The position numbers and the translations under genes were made by a program. The notes under the pieces were generated by a model, which saw only the letters and a program-made list of their open reading frames with translations, made no database searches and was not told the DNA's origin. Shown here piece by piece: positions 1 through 8,690 of a stretch of 64,000 nt of DNA. The stretch is from Rhizobacter sp. AJA081-3 (GTDB lineage Bacteria > Pseudomonadota > Gammaproteobacteria > Burkholderiales > Burkholderiaceae_C), in contig NZ_CP059067.1 of NCBI RefSeq assembly GCF_017795745.1, positions 3,906,001 to 3,970,000 of the forward strand, given 5' to 3'. How positions within the stretch are numbered: position 1 is the first letter of the stretch; every line of letters begins with the position of its first letter.

Positions 1-239
1 CGGACGACGTCGCCGATGCGGATGGTCTCGGGTTCCGCCAGCAGCCGCAGGCCGCCGCCGCGCCCCCGTGTGGTCTCGATCAGGCCCCGGTGCGCCAGGT
101 CGTTGACCACCTTCATCAGGTGGTTCTTCGACAAGCCGTGGTGCTCGGCCAGTTCGGCGATGGTGACCAGTCGATCCCGGTGGGTGGCGCAGTACATCAG
201 CACGCGCAGGGTGTAGTCGGTGTATTCGGACAGGCGCAT
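1..239 (-). CDS. nsrR: Rrf2-family regulator, NsrR-like (3' part outside window)
   Basis: Seen: the gene starts at an ATG at 239 on the minus strand and runs off the left edge, leaving about 80 residues. It begins MRLSEYTDYTLRVLMY, followed by a winged helix (GLSKNHLMKVVNDL, then the glycine-rich wing RGRGGGLRL). Family knowledge: this start is typical of NsrR, a [2Fe-2S]/[4Fe-4S] nitric-oxide sensor and repressor; the three cluster cysteines lie further on and cannot be checked here. It is divergent from fdxA-ccoG with about 100 bases between, and that spacer carries an NsrR-type dyad. IscR or another Rrf2 member is the alternative, but the N-terminus and the operator favour NsrR. Confidence 0.85.
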   Translation of the reverse strand, partial: MRLSEYTDYTLRVLMYCATHRDRLVTIAELAEHHGLSKNHLMKVVNDLAHRGLIETTRGRGGGLRLLAEPETIRIGDVV

Positions 240-267
240 GGTCACCCCTGAAGATGCATGTAGTTTA

Positions 268-296
268 TTGCTTTTAACGCCGAGTCTGTTTAAGAT
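268..296 (+). promoter_or_regulatory. Putative sigma-70 promoter of fdxA-ccoG
   Basis: TTGCTT at 268-273 and TAAGAT at 291-296 are 17 bases apart, a reasonable -35/-10 pair for fdxA (start 339). The -10 box overlaps the left arm of the 292-314 dyad, so a bound repressor would block it. Each box matches only 3-4 of 6 consensus bases. Confidence 0.45.
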
Positions 297-314
297 GCAT
301 AGCCTTTGCATCTT
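292..314. promoter_or_regulatory. NsrR-type operator (23-bp dyad)
   Basis: AAGATGC at 292-298 and GCATCTT at 308-314 are perfect inverted arms. Over the full 11-1-11 layout known for NsrR sites, 10 of 11 arm positions pair. A second half-site, AAGATGCAT, lies at 251-259 just before the nsrR start and could serve autoregulation. Binding itself is inferred. Confidence 0.75.
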
Positions 315-338
315 TAACGATCGACTGGAGAACAGCTC

Positions 339-662
339 GTGACGTTCGTCGTGACCGAGGCCTGCATCCGCTGCAAGTACACCGACTGCGTGGACGTCTG
401 TCCGGTCGATGCCTTCCGCGAAGGGCCGAACTTCCTCGTCATCGACCCGGCCGAGTGCATCGACTGCGCCGTCTGCGTGCCGGAGTGCCCGGTGAACGCG
501 ATCTATGCGGAGGAAGACGTGCCGAGCCACCAGCAGAGCTTCACCGCACTCAATGCCGAACTGTCGCGGCAATGGAAGCCCATCACGAAGGCGAAGCTGG
601 CACTGCCGGATGCCGACGAGTGGGCCAAGATCGAATCGAAGCTCGGCGAGTTGAAGCGGTGA
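339..662 (+). CDS. fdxA: 7Fe ferredoxin FdxA
   Basis: A 107-residue ferredoxin that starts at GTG 339, with GGAG about 10 bases upstream. Residues 9-20 ([12 protein letters not shown]) followed by a CP give the 3Fe-4S-type pattern, and residues 40-50 ([12 protein letters not shown]) bind the second cluster; the long C-terminal tail is usual for FdxA-type 7Fe ferredoxins. It is a soluble electron carrier. Its stop codon overlaps the ATG of ccoG (TGATG at 660-664), so the two are translationally coupled and share the NsrR-controlled promoter. This suggests a role in redox supply or repair under nitrosative stress, but its partner cannot be read from sequence. Confidence 0.92.
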   Translation: MTFVVTEACIRCKYTDCVDVCPVDAFREGPNFLVIDPAECIDCAVCVPECPVNAIYAEEDVPSHQQSFTALNAELSRQWKPITKAKLALPDADEWAKIESKLGELKR

Positions 663-2137
663 TGCGACGCACCGACCCGCCCCGCCCCGTCATCCCGATC
701 CAGCCCGCCCCGAGCGCGGCGGACGACGGCATGCAGTTCGTCTCGATGTACCAGAAGCAGCCCGACATCTATCCGCGGGCGGTGAAGGGCTGGTTCGCGG
801 GCTGGCGCTGGACTTTCGTCTGGCTCACGCAGCTGCTGTTCTACGGCCTGCCCTGGATGCAGTGGGGCGGCCGCCAGGCGGTGCTGTTCGACCTCGAGGC
901 GCAGCGCTTCTACATCCTCGGGCTGGTGCTGTACCCGCAGGACCTGATCTTCCTGGCCGCGCTGCTCGTGCTCTCGGCCCTGGCCCTGTTCCTGTTCACC
1001 GCCGTGGCCGGCCGCCTGTGGTGCGGCTACACCTGCCCGCAGACGGTGTACACGGAGATCTTCATGTGGGTGGAGCGCCGCATCGAAGGCGACCGCATCG
1101 CCCGCATGCGCCTGGACCAGGCACCGTGGGGCGCCGGCAAACTCGCGCGCAAGAGCGCCAAACAGGCGGCCTGGCTGGCCATCGCCCTGTTCACCGGATT
1201 CAGCTTCGTCGGCTACTTCACGCCGATCCGCGAACTCGCTGCCGCCTTGCCAGAGCTCGGCGTGTCGCCCTGGAACCTGTTCTGGATCCTCTTCTACGGC
1301 GCCGCCACCTATGGCAACGCGGGCTACCTGCGCGAGCAGATGTGCAAGTACATGTGCCCCTATGCACGCTTCCAGAGTGCGCTGATCGACAAGGACTCGT
1401 TGATCATCACCTACGACAGCGCGCGCGGCGAACCGCGCGGCTCGCGCTCGCGCAAGGCCAGCCCGGCGGCGCAGGGCATGGGCGACTGCATCGACTGCAC
1501 GCTGTGCGTTCAGGTCTGCCCCACCGGCATCGACATCCGCGACGGCCTGCAGAACGAGTGCATCGGCTGCGCCGCCTGCATCGACGTGTGCGACGACGTG
1601 ATGGACAAGATGGGCTATGCCAAGGGCCTGATCCGCTACTCGACCGAGAACGGCGTCGTCAACGGCTGGACGCGCCTGCAGATGTTCAAGCGCGCCCTGC
1701 GCCCGCGCGTGCTGGTCTACGCCGCGGTGCTGGGCGCCGCCAGCGTCGCGTTCGCCGCCAGCGTGGCGCTGCGCAGCCCGTTCAAGTTCGACGTCGTCAA
1801 GGACCGTGGGGCACTGGCGCGCATCGTCGACGACGGTGCGGTCGAGAACGTCTACCGGATCCAGATCATGAATCGCACCGAGGCGCCGCAGACCTACCGG
1901 GTGAGCGTCGGCGGCATCGACGGCCTGGCGGTCTCGGCGCCGCAAGCCAGCGCTGGGCCGGCCAGCGTCGCGTCCCTGGTGGTGAGCCTGCGCCTGCCTC
2001 GGCGCGAGGCCCAGCCGCTGCTGGGCACGTCAACGCCGGTGGTGTTCGAAGTGGCTTCGCTCGCAGCGGCCGGGGTCGCGCCCTCCGGCCCATCTGCCGT
2101 CCAACGCGAACGCTCGACCTTCTTCGTACCGCGTTGA
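662..2137 (+). CDS. ccoG: Cytochrome oxidase maturation protein CcoG (ferredoxin-like membrane protein)
   Basis: A 491-residue membrane protein. The ATG at 662 overlaps the fdxA stop and is preferred over longer in-frame extensions that would cover fdxA. Membrane segments occur near residues 50-65, 85-115, 165-185 and 345-365. The RLWCGYTCPQTVY motif and two 4Fe-4S sets (CIDCTLCVQVCP, CIGCAACIDVC) are characteristic, and the C-terminal third is a periplasmic Ig-like domain. Known family role: CcoG (RdxA/FixG) takes part in copper handling for cbb3 oxidase assembly. No cco structural genes are nearby; it sits instead with fdxA behind an NsrR site, linking it to nitric-oxide response. Confidence 0.92.
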   Translation: MRRTDPPRPVIPIQPAPSAADDGMQFVSMYQKQPDIYPRAVKGWFAGWRWTFVWLTQLLFYGLPWMQWGGRQAVLFDLEAQRFYILGLVLYPQDLIFLAALLVLSALALFLFTAVAGRLWCGYTCPQTVYTEIFMWVERRIEGDRIARMRLDQAPWGAGKLARKSAKQAAWLAIALFTGFSFVGYFTPIRELAAALPELGVSPWNLFWILFYGAATYGNAGYLREQMCKYMCPYARFQSALIDKDSLIITYDSARGEPRGSRSRKASPAAQGMGDCIDCTLCVQVCPTGIDIRDGLQNECIGCAACIDVCDDVMDKMGYAKGLIRYSTENGVVNGWTRLQMFKRALRPRVLVYAAVLGAASVAFAASVALRSPFKFDVVKDRGALARIVDDGAVENVYRIQIMNRTEAPQTYRVSVGGIDGLAVSAPQASAGPASVASLVVSLRLPRREAQPLLGTSTPVVFEVASLAAAGVAPSGPSAVQRERSTFFVPR

Positions 2138-2286
2138 CGCGGCCGGGCTCGGCCGCTTGCTCCCCGCCGCGGAGCAGCGGCCCGCACCACAGCAGTGTCC
2201 GCGTACGCCCCGGCACTGCGTGGTACCAGGCAGGACGGGTTGCATCAGCGGCCCGAATCGCCACGCAGACGAAGGTGAGCTTCTGC

Positions 2287-2883
2287 ATGAAGACCGTACT
2301 CGACTACATCGATGACAACAAGCGTCTGCTGGCCAGGCATCCGATGCTCGTGCGCCTGCGCCGTGGCGGCATCGAGACTGCGCAGCGGCAAGATGCGCTG
2401 ATCGCCATGGCAGCCATGCTGGCCAGGCTCGTTCCGGTGGTCGAGTGCGGCTCCTGCGAAAGTGCCGTGACGTGGCGCCCGTTGTCGCACCGGCTCGTGC
2501 ACCTGGTCTGGCTGGCCAACGATGCTGTCCGGCCGGCCGTGTTGCGTGCGATGGAGCAGTCGTGCGAGATGCTCTGTGCCTACCTGTCCAAGCTCTGCGA
2601 GTGCGAACCCACTGACCCGCGGCCCGCACAGCCCGTACTTGCCCAATGGGAACTCTTCCGTGAACGCCCGCGGCCCGGTGGCAGCGCCGAGGCGCTGGCC
2701 ACTGTGGTGCTGGACGAGAGCCTGCGCCAGCAGGCGCTGAACCTGATCGACGCCGTGTTCGAACTGGTGGAAGGCGGCTTCGACGACATGCTGTTCAGCT
2801 GCGAGCCGTTCGACGAAGCCGTGTGGGCCGGCCTGCGTGCCTGCCGCGGCCCGACTTCCCACTTCATCGACCTTCCATCATGA
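2287..2883 (+). CDS. Hypothetical protein
   Basis: A 198-residue, probably soluble protein I do not recognise. It starts at ATG 2287, preceded by GAAGGTGAGC, and opens MKTVLDYIDDNKRLLARHP. It is helix-rich, with a cysteine cluster in the middle (ECGSCESA near residue 58, then EMLCAYLSKLCEC near 100). No signal peptide or membrane segment is evident. The stop overlaps the start of the patatin-like gene (ATGA at 2880-2883), so the two are translationally coupled and may act together. Codon use matches its neighbours, so it looks like a real gene. Confidence 0.7.
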   Translation: MKTVLDYIDDNKRLLARHPMLVRLRRGGIETAQRQDALIAMAAMLARLVPVVECGSCESAVTWRPLSHRLVHLVWLANDAVRPAVLRAMEQSCEMLCAYLSKLCECEPTDPRPAQPVLAQWELFRERPRPGGSAEALATVVLDESLRQQALNLIDAVFELVEGGFDDMLFSCEPFDEAVWAGLRACRGPTSHFIDLPS

Positions 2884-3740
2884 ACGCCTCCCCCCACCCG
2901 AGGTTCGCCATCGCCGTAGGCAGTGGCGGCGTGCGCAGCATCGCCGCCCTGGGCATGGTGCAAGTGCTCATGCAGCACGGCCTGCGGCCCGACCTGGTGG
3001 TGGGCTGCAGCACGGGCACGATCTTCGGCGCGCTGATCGCTGCCGGCCATGGCGCCGACGAGGCTGTGCGCATCGCCACCACGCTGTGGTCGCCCGAGGT
3101 CGCCACCCAGCGACGCTGGCGTGCGCTGCCGCAGATGTTGTGGCCGCGCCTGGGCCGCTTCGACGCCGACTTCGCGATGCGCCACGACCACCGGGTGATG
3201 CAGCGCCTGGGCCAGGCCTTCGGCAGCCTCCAGCTGAACGAATTGCCGTTGCCGATGCGGGTGGTCGCCACCGATGCGGCCACTGGCGAGCGCGCGGTGC
3301 TGCGCAGCGGCAGCGTGGTGCAGGCGCTGAGGGCCAGCTTTGCGCTGCCTTTCATGTTTGCCCCGGTGATGATCGACGGCCGCCGCCTGGTGGACGGCTG
3401 CCTGACCGACCCGCTGCCCGTGAGCGCCGCGGCCGACGCCGATGCGGTGCTGGCGCTGGGCTTTCCGGCGCCGATGCCCCAGCGCATCGACCGCCCCAGC
3501 CGGCTGCTGGCGCAGGTGTCGTCCTCGCTCCTCAACAATCTGATGCAGGCCCGACTGGCCGAGGCCCGTGCCAGCGGCCAGCGCCTGCTGCGCATCGAGC
3601 CGCAGTTGCGGCAGCGCGTGGGGCTGTTCGACACGGCCGCCATGCCGGCGCTGGTGGAGGCCGGCCGGCGCGCCACCGAAGCGGCGCTGCCGGACATCGT
3701 GTCGCTGCTGCATCGCGGCCCGGCGCTGGTGGCAGCATGA
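2880..3740 (+). CDS. Patatin-like phospholipase
   Basis: A 286-residue cytoplasmic patatin-fold serine hydrolase. The oxyanion loop is GSGGVRS near residue 14; the nucleophile elbow is GCSTG near residue 42 (GxSxG); the catalytic Asp is in VDGCLTDPLP near residue 175, so the Ser-Asp dyad is complete. It resembles RssA/YchK-type bacterial patatins, whose lipid substrates are mostly unknown. It overlaps the unknown gene upstream by 4 bases. No signal peptide is present, unlike the second patatin in this window at 38791-39717. Start at ATG 2880 is chosen for the coupling; an in-frame upstream extension would overlap the previous gene. Confidence 0.88.
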   Translation: MNASPHPRFAIAVGSGGVRSIAALGMVQVLMQHGLRPDLVVGCSTGTIFGALIAAGHGADEAVRIATTLWSPEVATQRRWRALPQMLWPRLGRFDADFAMRHDHRVMQRLGQAFGSLQLNELPLPMRVVATDAATGERAVLRSGSVVQALRASFALPFMFAPVMIDGRRLVDGCLTDPLPVSAAADADAVLALGFPAPMPQRIDRPSRLLAQVSSSLLNNLMQARLAEARASGQRLLRIEPQLRQRVGLFDTAAMPALVEAGRRATEAALPDIVSLLHRGPALVAA

Positions 3741-4559
3741 GGTTGGTTGCTCCGACCAAACGCGACGGGTCTTGAGGACTGCCGGGGATCGCACGTTCTC
3801 TCCTTTGGCCCTGCTCGCCAACGTGACGGGCGGCCGCTCTGCAGCGGTTACGGTCGTTCGTCCCTGCAGCCTCTATGCACGGTGTCTGCCGCGCAGCAGT
3901 CATCAGCTTCTCGTCAGTCGCGCCTGATCGACGACCGATCAAGGATGTGCAGCCTCTGTCGCGAGCACTGAGGACTCTTGAGGGCACCCGAACGACCGCT
4001 GTCTTCAGCCCCGAAATGACACTCCCGACCCATACCGGCCCGCCGGCCCGCTCCAAAGCTGCCCGACGGCGGGCCGGGATTCTTCGCGTTTCGCGCCTAC
4101 GGAGCGGTCGTTGGTGACCTCCGGCGGTCGGCCCGTCCTCCTTTGTCCTGAGACTTGGCAGCCGGCTCCTGGCCCAGTGCGGTGGGCTAGGCAGTGCAGC
4201 CAAGTACGCGCCTTAGCGCGGGCAGATCGACGGTCAATCGGCCCCCAACGACCACGGGCATCGGACTCCGGGCTGCGGCACATGAGCCCGTCCACCCGAG
4301 TGCGGCCCCACCGCGGCACGTGCGCAAGTCTTGAACGAGGCTGCGATGCGTCGCGAGCAATTGCCGCGTAGAGTGCAGTGACCAGTCTGCAGGCCCGCAA
4401 GGGATCATCCCGTGGCGGCCCAGCATGCCATCGGCTTACCATGACTGCGTGCGCCATTTTGGGGCGCGACGGAGCCCCGGCCATGACCGCCCTTCCCGAT
4501 CGAACGAATACCGGTCCGGCCGCGACGGCCGCGTCCGCCTAGCGCTTCGCTGCTTTCGC
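3741..4559. other. Gene-poor gap, nothing recognised
   Basis: About 800 bases between the patatin-like gene and the AraC-family gene. Open frames here are short, overlap in several phases and show no recognisable domain. I see no tRNA, no strong terminator hairpin with a T-run and no repeat. It may hold the araC promoter and decayed sequence. Confidence 0.5.
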
Positions 4560-5447
4560 GTGTCCAACGCCATCAAGATCTTCCAGGGCCGCTTCGGCCG
4601 TGTCGCTCTGCTCGACATGAGCGCGCCTCTGGTGGGTCACGCGCACCATCATTGCCACATCCTGTTGAAGGCGGGCGGTGCCGACAGCGCCTTCAGCGTG
4701 CGCGGCGAAACCGCGCCGCTGACCAACGACAGTGTCGTGCTCGTCAACGCCTGGGAACACCATGCCTACACCCATCCGGTGCCGCCGGGTGAGCGCACGC
4801 TGATCCTGGCGCTGTATATCGAACCGAACTGGCTCGCCGAAATCCAGCGCTCGCTGGCGATGTCGGGCCACCCGCGTTTCTTTCCGCAGAGCTGCGTGCG
4901 CGTGACGGCGGCCACGCGCAAGATCACCGAGGAATTCGTGCTCGAGCTGTGGTGGGCCGACGAGGTTTCGCCCAGTCGCCTGGAACAATTGCTGTTCAAC
5001 CTGATCATCTCGGTGGTCGAGGGCTATTCGGGCTGGCGCGACCTCGTGAGCCTGCTGCGCAGCAAGCCACCGGTAGCCACCGACCCGCGTATCCGCCAGG
5101 CGATCACGCTGATGCGCCAGGACGTGGGCCGCGAACTCGACATGGACAGCCTGGCCGCGCAGGCCGGCCTGTCGCGCGCGCACTTCTTCGCGCTGTTCCA
5201 GCGCGACACCCAGGTCACGCCCCTGGTCTACGCCAATGTGCTGCGCTTCGAGGCCGCCGTGCAGCGGCTGACGCAGACGCAGGCGTCGGTGGGTGATGTC
5301 GCCCACGGCCTGGGTTTTTCGGCGCCGGGCCACTTTTCCCGCTTCTTCCGCCAGCACCTGGGCATCACGCCCAGCGACTACCGGCGCGTGGTCAACCTGT
5401 TCGAGCCGCCCAAGAGCGACGCCGTACCGCCCGCGCCGGTGATCTGA
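4560..5447 (+). CDS. AraC-family transcriptional regulator
   Basis: About 295 residues from GTG 4560. The N-terminus is a cupin-like effector domain with a histidine-rich strand (HAHHHCHILLKAGG, near residue 25) and AWEHHAY. The C-terminus has two AraC helix-turn-helix units (LDMDSLAAQAGLSRAHFFAL and VGDVAHGLGFSAPGHFSRFF) and ends with the usual TPSDYRR. It lies in the same direction as, and directly before, the furan-type catabolic cluster, and is the only regulator near it. It is therefore the likely activator acting on the 20-bp-spaced repeats at 5551-5601. The GTG start lacks a clear ribosome site; longer ATG starts add sequence of no AraC character. Confidence 0.85.
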   Translation: MSNAIKIFQGRFGRVALLDMSAPLVGHAHHHCHILLKAGGADSAFSVRGETAPLTNDSVVLVNAWEHHAYTHPVPPGERTLILALYIEPNWLAEIQRSLAMSGHPRFFPQSCVRVTAATRKITEEFVLELWWADEVSPSRLEQLLFNLIISVVEGYSGWRDLVSLLRSKPPVATDPRIRQAITLMRQDVGRELDMDSLAAQAGLSRAHFFALFQRDTQVTPLVYANVLRFEAAVQRLTQTQASVGDVAHGLGFSAPGHFSRFFRQHLGITPSDYRRVVNLFEPPKSDAVPPAPVI

Positions 5448-5550
5448 ACCGGGGCGCGTGTCGGCCGCCGAGCCGGGCGCGTGGCCGCCCCGCCAGAGGC
5501 TCCGGGTTTGCCCTTGAATGATCTGAACTGCTGCGATGCAGCACGCAGGT

Positions 5551-5601
5551 CGTCAGACGATTGGGTAAGCCGCCAGACGATCCGGATCTTCACCGGACGA
5601 T
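5551..5601 (+). promoter_or_regulatory. Three direct repeats with exact 20-bp period (candidate AraC operator)
   Basis: CGTCAGACGAT at 5551-5561, CGCCAGACGAT at 5571-5581 and CACCGGACGAT at 5591-5601 repeat every 20 bases and end 71 bases before the hmfA start. Direct repeats about two helical turns apart are the usual target form of AraC-family activators, and an AraC gene lies immediately upstream. The binding protein is inferred. Confidence 0.6.
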
Positions 5602-5672
5602 CGCGTTAACGCCGCGGGCCCCGTGCTGTCGAGACTGCACCACACCGCAGATCGACACACCGGAGACCGTTC

Positions 5673-8600
5673 TTGCACACCGACCCGGGCCTGCAACAGG
5701 CCCTGCCCAAGCCGCACCTCGGCCAGTCCGCACCGCGCCATGAAGACGCCGCGCTGCTGACCGGCCGCGGCCGCTTCGGCGACGACCTGGGCACGACCCC
5801 GGGCACGCTGCACGCCGCGGTGCTGCGCAGCCCGCATGCCCATGCCCGGCTGCTGGGGGTGGACACGGCCGCGGCGCTGGCCCTGCCGGGCGTGCATGCG
5901 GTGCTGACCGGGCAGGACGTGCAGCACTGGCAGCAGCCCTTCGTGGTCGGCGTGAAGGCGGCCATGCAGCACTTCGTGCTCGCGGTCGACAAGGTGCGTT
6001 ATGCCGGCGAACCCGTGGCCGTGGTCGTCGCGCAGGACCGCTACATCGCCGAAGACGCGCTCGACCTGCTGCGCGCCGACTACGAGGCCCTGCCGGCGGT
6101 GGTGGACATCGAAGCCGCCTGCGATGCCGGCGCCGCCGTGCTGCACGAGGCCGTGGGCAGCAACGTCGTCAGCGACCGCAGCTTCTGCTACGGCGACCCC
6201 GACGCCGCCTTCGCCGCGGCAGACCGTCGCGTCGCGCTGACGGTGCACTACCCGCGCAACAGCTGCACGCCCATCGAAGGCGCTGTTGTCATCGCCGAAT
6301 GCCTGGCCGGCGGCGAGGGCTATGAAGTCACCAGCAACTTCATGGGCCCGTTCAGCCTGCATTCGGTGATGGCGCTGGCGCTGGGCGTGGCGGCCAACAA
6401 GCTGCGCCACAAGCTGCCGCGCGACAGCGGCGGCAGCTTCGGGGTGAAGCAGGCCGTGCTGCCCTACGTGGTGCTGATGTGCCTGGCCTCGAAGAAGGCT
6501 GGCGGCGCGCCGGTGAAGTGGGTCGAGGACCGGCTCGAACACCTGGCCGCGGCGACCTCGGCCACCGCGCGGCTGACGCACATCGAAGCCGCGGTGCAGG
6601 CCGACGGCCGCATCACCGCGCTGCGCTGGGACCAGCGCGACGACGTCGGCGCCTACCTGCGTGCGCCCGAGCCGGCCACCTTCTACCGCATGCACGGTGC
6701 GCTGAGCGGGGCCTACGACATCAAGCACATCGCCGTGCGCAACCGCGTCGTGCTGACGAGCAAGACCCCCACCGGCCTGGTGCGCGGTTTCGGCGGGCCG
6801 CAGGTCTACTACGCGCTGGAGCGGCTGATGGACCGCATCGCCGTCGAACTGGGCATGGACGCCATCGCCCTGCGCCAGCGCAACTTTGTGCAGGCCGCGC
6901 AGTTCCCGTACCACGCGGCAGCGGGCGCCGTGCTCGATTCCGGTGACTACGCGCTCCTGGCCGAACTGGCGCAGGCCGCGGCGCTGCGTGAAGGCCTGCA
7001 GCAGCGCCAGGCGCAGGCCCGCGCGGCCGGGCGGCTGTACGGCATCGGCGTGGCGGCCATCGTCGAGCCCTCGGTGTCGAACATGGGCTACATCAGCACC
7101 GTGCTGACGGCCGAGCAGCGCGCCAAGGCCGGGCCGAAAAACGGCGCCATCGCCAGCGCCACCGTCGGCATCGACCTGCTCGGCGGCCTGAACGTCGTCG
7201 TCGCCTCGGCGCCGGCCGGGCAGGGCCACATCACCGTGTGCGCGCAGGTGGTGGCCGACGTCTTCGGGCTGCAGCCCGAGCAGGTGGCCGTGAGCGTCGA
7301 CTTCGACACCGCGAAGGACGCCTGGAGCGTGGCTGCCGGCAACTACAGCAGCCGCTTTGCAGGTGCCGTGGCCGGCACCGTGCACCTGGCAGCGATTCGG
7401 CTGCGCGACAAGCTAATGCGCATCGCGGCGGCGCAGTTCGGCTGCGCTGCCGAGGCCGTTGTTTTCGAAGGCGGCAAGGTCTTCGACCGCGCGCAGCCGG
7501 CGCGTGCCCTGGCCTTCAGCCGCATGGCGGCGGGCCCGCACTGGGCACCGGCGCTGCTGCCTGAAGGCGTGGAACCCGGCCTGCGCGAGACCGCGTTCTG
7601 GACGCCGCCGACGCTGACCGCCCCCGACGCGCAGGACCGCGTCAACACCAGTGCCTGTTACGGCTTCGTCTTCGACATCTGCGGCCTGGACGTCGACCCC
7701 GCCACCGGCCGCGTCACGGTCGACCGCTACATCACCGGCCACGATGCCGGCCGCATCCTGCACCCGGGCATGGCCGACGGGCAGATCCGCGGCGCCTTCG
7801 CGCAGGGCCTGGGCGCAGCGCTGATGGAGGAGTTCCGCTACGGCGCCGACGGCGGCTTCCAGAGCGGCACCTTCGCCGACTACCTGGTGCCTACCGCCTG
7901 CGAAGTGCCCGACCCGGTGATCGTGCACCTGCAGACACCCAGCCCCTACACGCCGCTGGGCGCCAAGGGCATCGGCGAAGGCAACAACATGAGCACGCCG
8001 GTGTGCATCGCCAACGCCTTCGCCGACGCGCTGCGGCCGCTCAAGGACGTGGCCGACATCCGCCTGCCGCTGACACCTTCACGCGTGCTGGCGCTGATCG
8101 GTGCCGAGGAACCCGCACCCCCGGCCGCGATGGCAGCCGCGATGGCCGCGGCACCGGCACCGGCCGTTTCCGGCGGCCTGGCCCTGCAGGCGCGTGGCCA
8201 TGTCGACATCGCCGCGCCACCCGAGCGCGTGTTTGCGGTGCTGCTCGACCCCACGGCGCTGGCGCGCGTGATTCCCGGCTGCCATGCGCTCGTCAGCACC
8301 GGAGCCAACCAGTACCGCGCCGACGTCACCGTCGGGGTCGGTCTGGTGAAGGCGCGCTACGCCGCGCGCATCGCGCTCAGCGAGATTCACGCGCCACGTT
8401 CGCTGCGGCTGGCCGGTGACGGCCAGTCGACGCTGGGCACGGGTTCCGGCAGTGGTGTCGTGCGGCTGGAAGCCACGGCCAGCGGCACGCGGCTGCACTA
8501 CGACTATGCCGCCCAGGTCGGCGGCAAGGTCGCGGCGGTGGGCAGCCGCATGCTCGAAGGCGCGGCGCGCATCGTGCTGGCGCAGCTGTTCGAATCGCTC

Positions 8601-8690
8601 GGGCGGCAGGCCGTGGGTGGCGACGCGGCGCAGCCCGCGGCGCGCAGCTTCTGGCAACGCCTGCTGCACTGGCTGGGGGTGGCGAAATGA
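5673..8690 (+). CDS. hmfA: Molybdenum hydroxylase large subunit with C-terminal CoxG-like domain (furoyl-CoA dehydrogenase type)
   Basis: A 1005-residue Mo-cofactor subunit of the xanthine dehydrogenase family. The start is TTG 5673 with GGAGA 8 bases upstream; family alignment by eye (SAPRHEDAALLTGRGRF) needs this frame. RGFGGPQ at residues 370-376 and GAKGIGEGN near 763-771 are the cofactor and catalytic-Glu loops; the CO-dehydrogenase cysteine loop is absent, so it is a hydroxylase, not a CODH. From about residue 837 a polar Ala/Pro linker leads into an SRPBCC domain (HVDIAAPPERVFAVLLDP), like CoxG, normally a separate membrane-recruiting protein. With hmfB and hmfC it should hydroxylate an aryl-CoA. 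Furoyl-CoA is inferred from neighbours. Confidence 0.85.
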   Translation: MHTDPGLQQALPKPHLGQSAPRHEDAALLTGRGRFGDDLGTTPGTLHAAVLRSPHAHARLLGVDTAAALALPGVHAVLTGQDVQHWQQPFVVGVKAAMQHFVLAVDKVRYAGEPVAVVVAQDRYIAEDALDLLRADYEALPAVVDIEAACDAGAAVLHEAVGSNVVSDRSFCYGDPDAAFAAADRRVALTVHYPRNSCTPIEGAVVIAECLAGGEGYEVTSNFMGPFSLHSVMALALGVAANKLRHKLPRDSGGSFGVKQAVLPYVVLMCLASKKAGGAPVKWVEDRLEHLAAATSATARLTHIEAAVQADGRITALRWDQRDDVGAYLRAPEPATFYRMHGALSGAYDIKHIAVRNRVVLTSKTPTGLVRGFGGPQVYYALERLMDRIAVELGMDAIALRQRNFVQAAQFPYHAAAGAVLDSGDYALLAELAQAAALREGLQQRQAQARAAGRLYGIGVAAIVEPSVSNMGYISTVLTAEQRAKAGPKNGAIASATVGIDLLGGLNVVVASAPAGQGHITVCAQVVADVFGLQPEQVAVSVDFDTAKDAWSVAAGNYSSRFAGAVAGTVHLAAIRLRDKLMRIAAAQFGCAAEAVVFEGGKVFDRAQPARALAFSRMAAGPHWAPALLPEGVEPGLRETAFWTPPTLTAPDAQDRVNTSACYGFVFDICGLDVDPATGRVTVDRYITGHDAGRILHPGMADGQIRGAFAQGLGAALMEEFRYGADGGFQSGTFADYLVPTACEVPDPVIVHLQTPSPYTPLGAKGIGEGNNMSTPVCIANAFADALRPLKDVADIRLPLTPSRVLALIGAEEPAPPAAMAAAMAAAPAPAVSGGLALQARGHVDIAAPPERVFAVLLDPTALARVIPGCHALVSTGANQYRADVTVGVGLVKARYAARIALSEIHAPRSLRLAGDGQSTLGTGSGSGVVRLEATASGTRLHYDYAAQVGGKVAAVGSRMLEGAARIVLAQLFESLGRQAVGGDAAQPAARSFWQRLLHWLGVAK

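Noticed and set aside
862-2883. One 673-residue protein spanning ccoG and the unknown gene
   Set aside because: The first 475 residues are an out-of-frame shadow of ccoG (Arg/Pro/Ala/His-rich); only the part from ATG 2287 looks like protein.
6780-6803. Reading the Mo subunit as aerobic CO dehydrogenase CoxL
   Set aside because: The active loop is RGFGGPQ as in xanthine-dehydrogenase-type hydroxylases, not the cysteine-bearing CODH loop.
5553-7385. A 610-residue minus-strand open frame opposite hmfA
   Set aside because: Low-complexity His/Val/Gly/Arg composition and no domain; hmfA on the plus strand has clear Mo-hydroxylase motifs.
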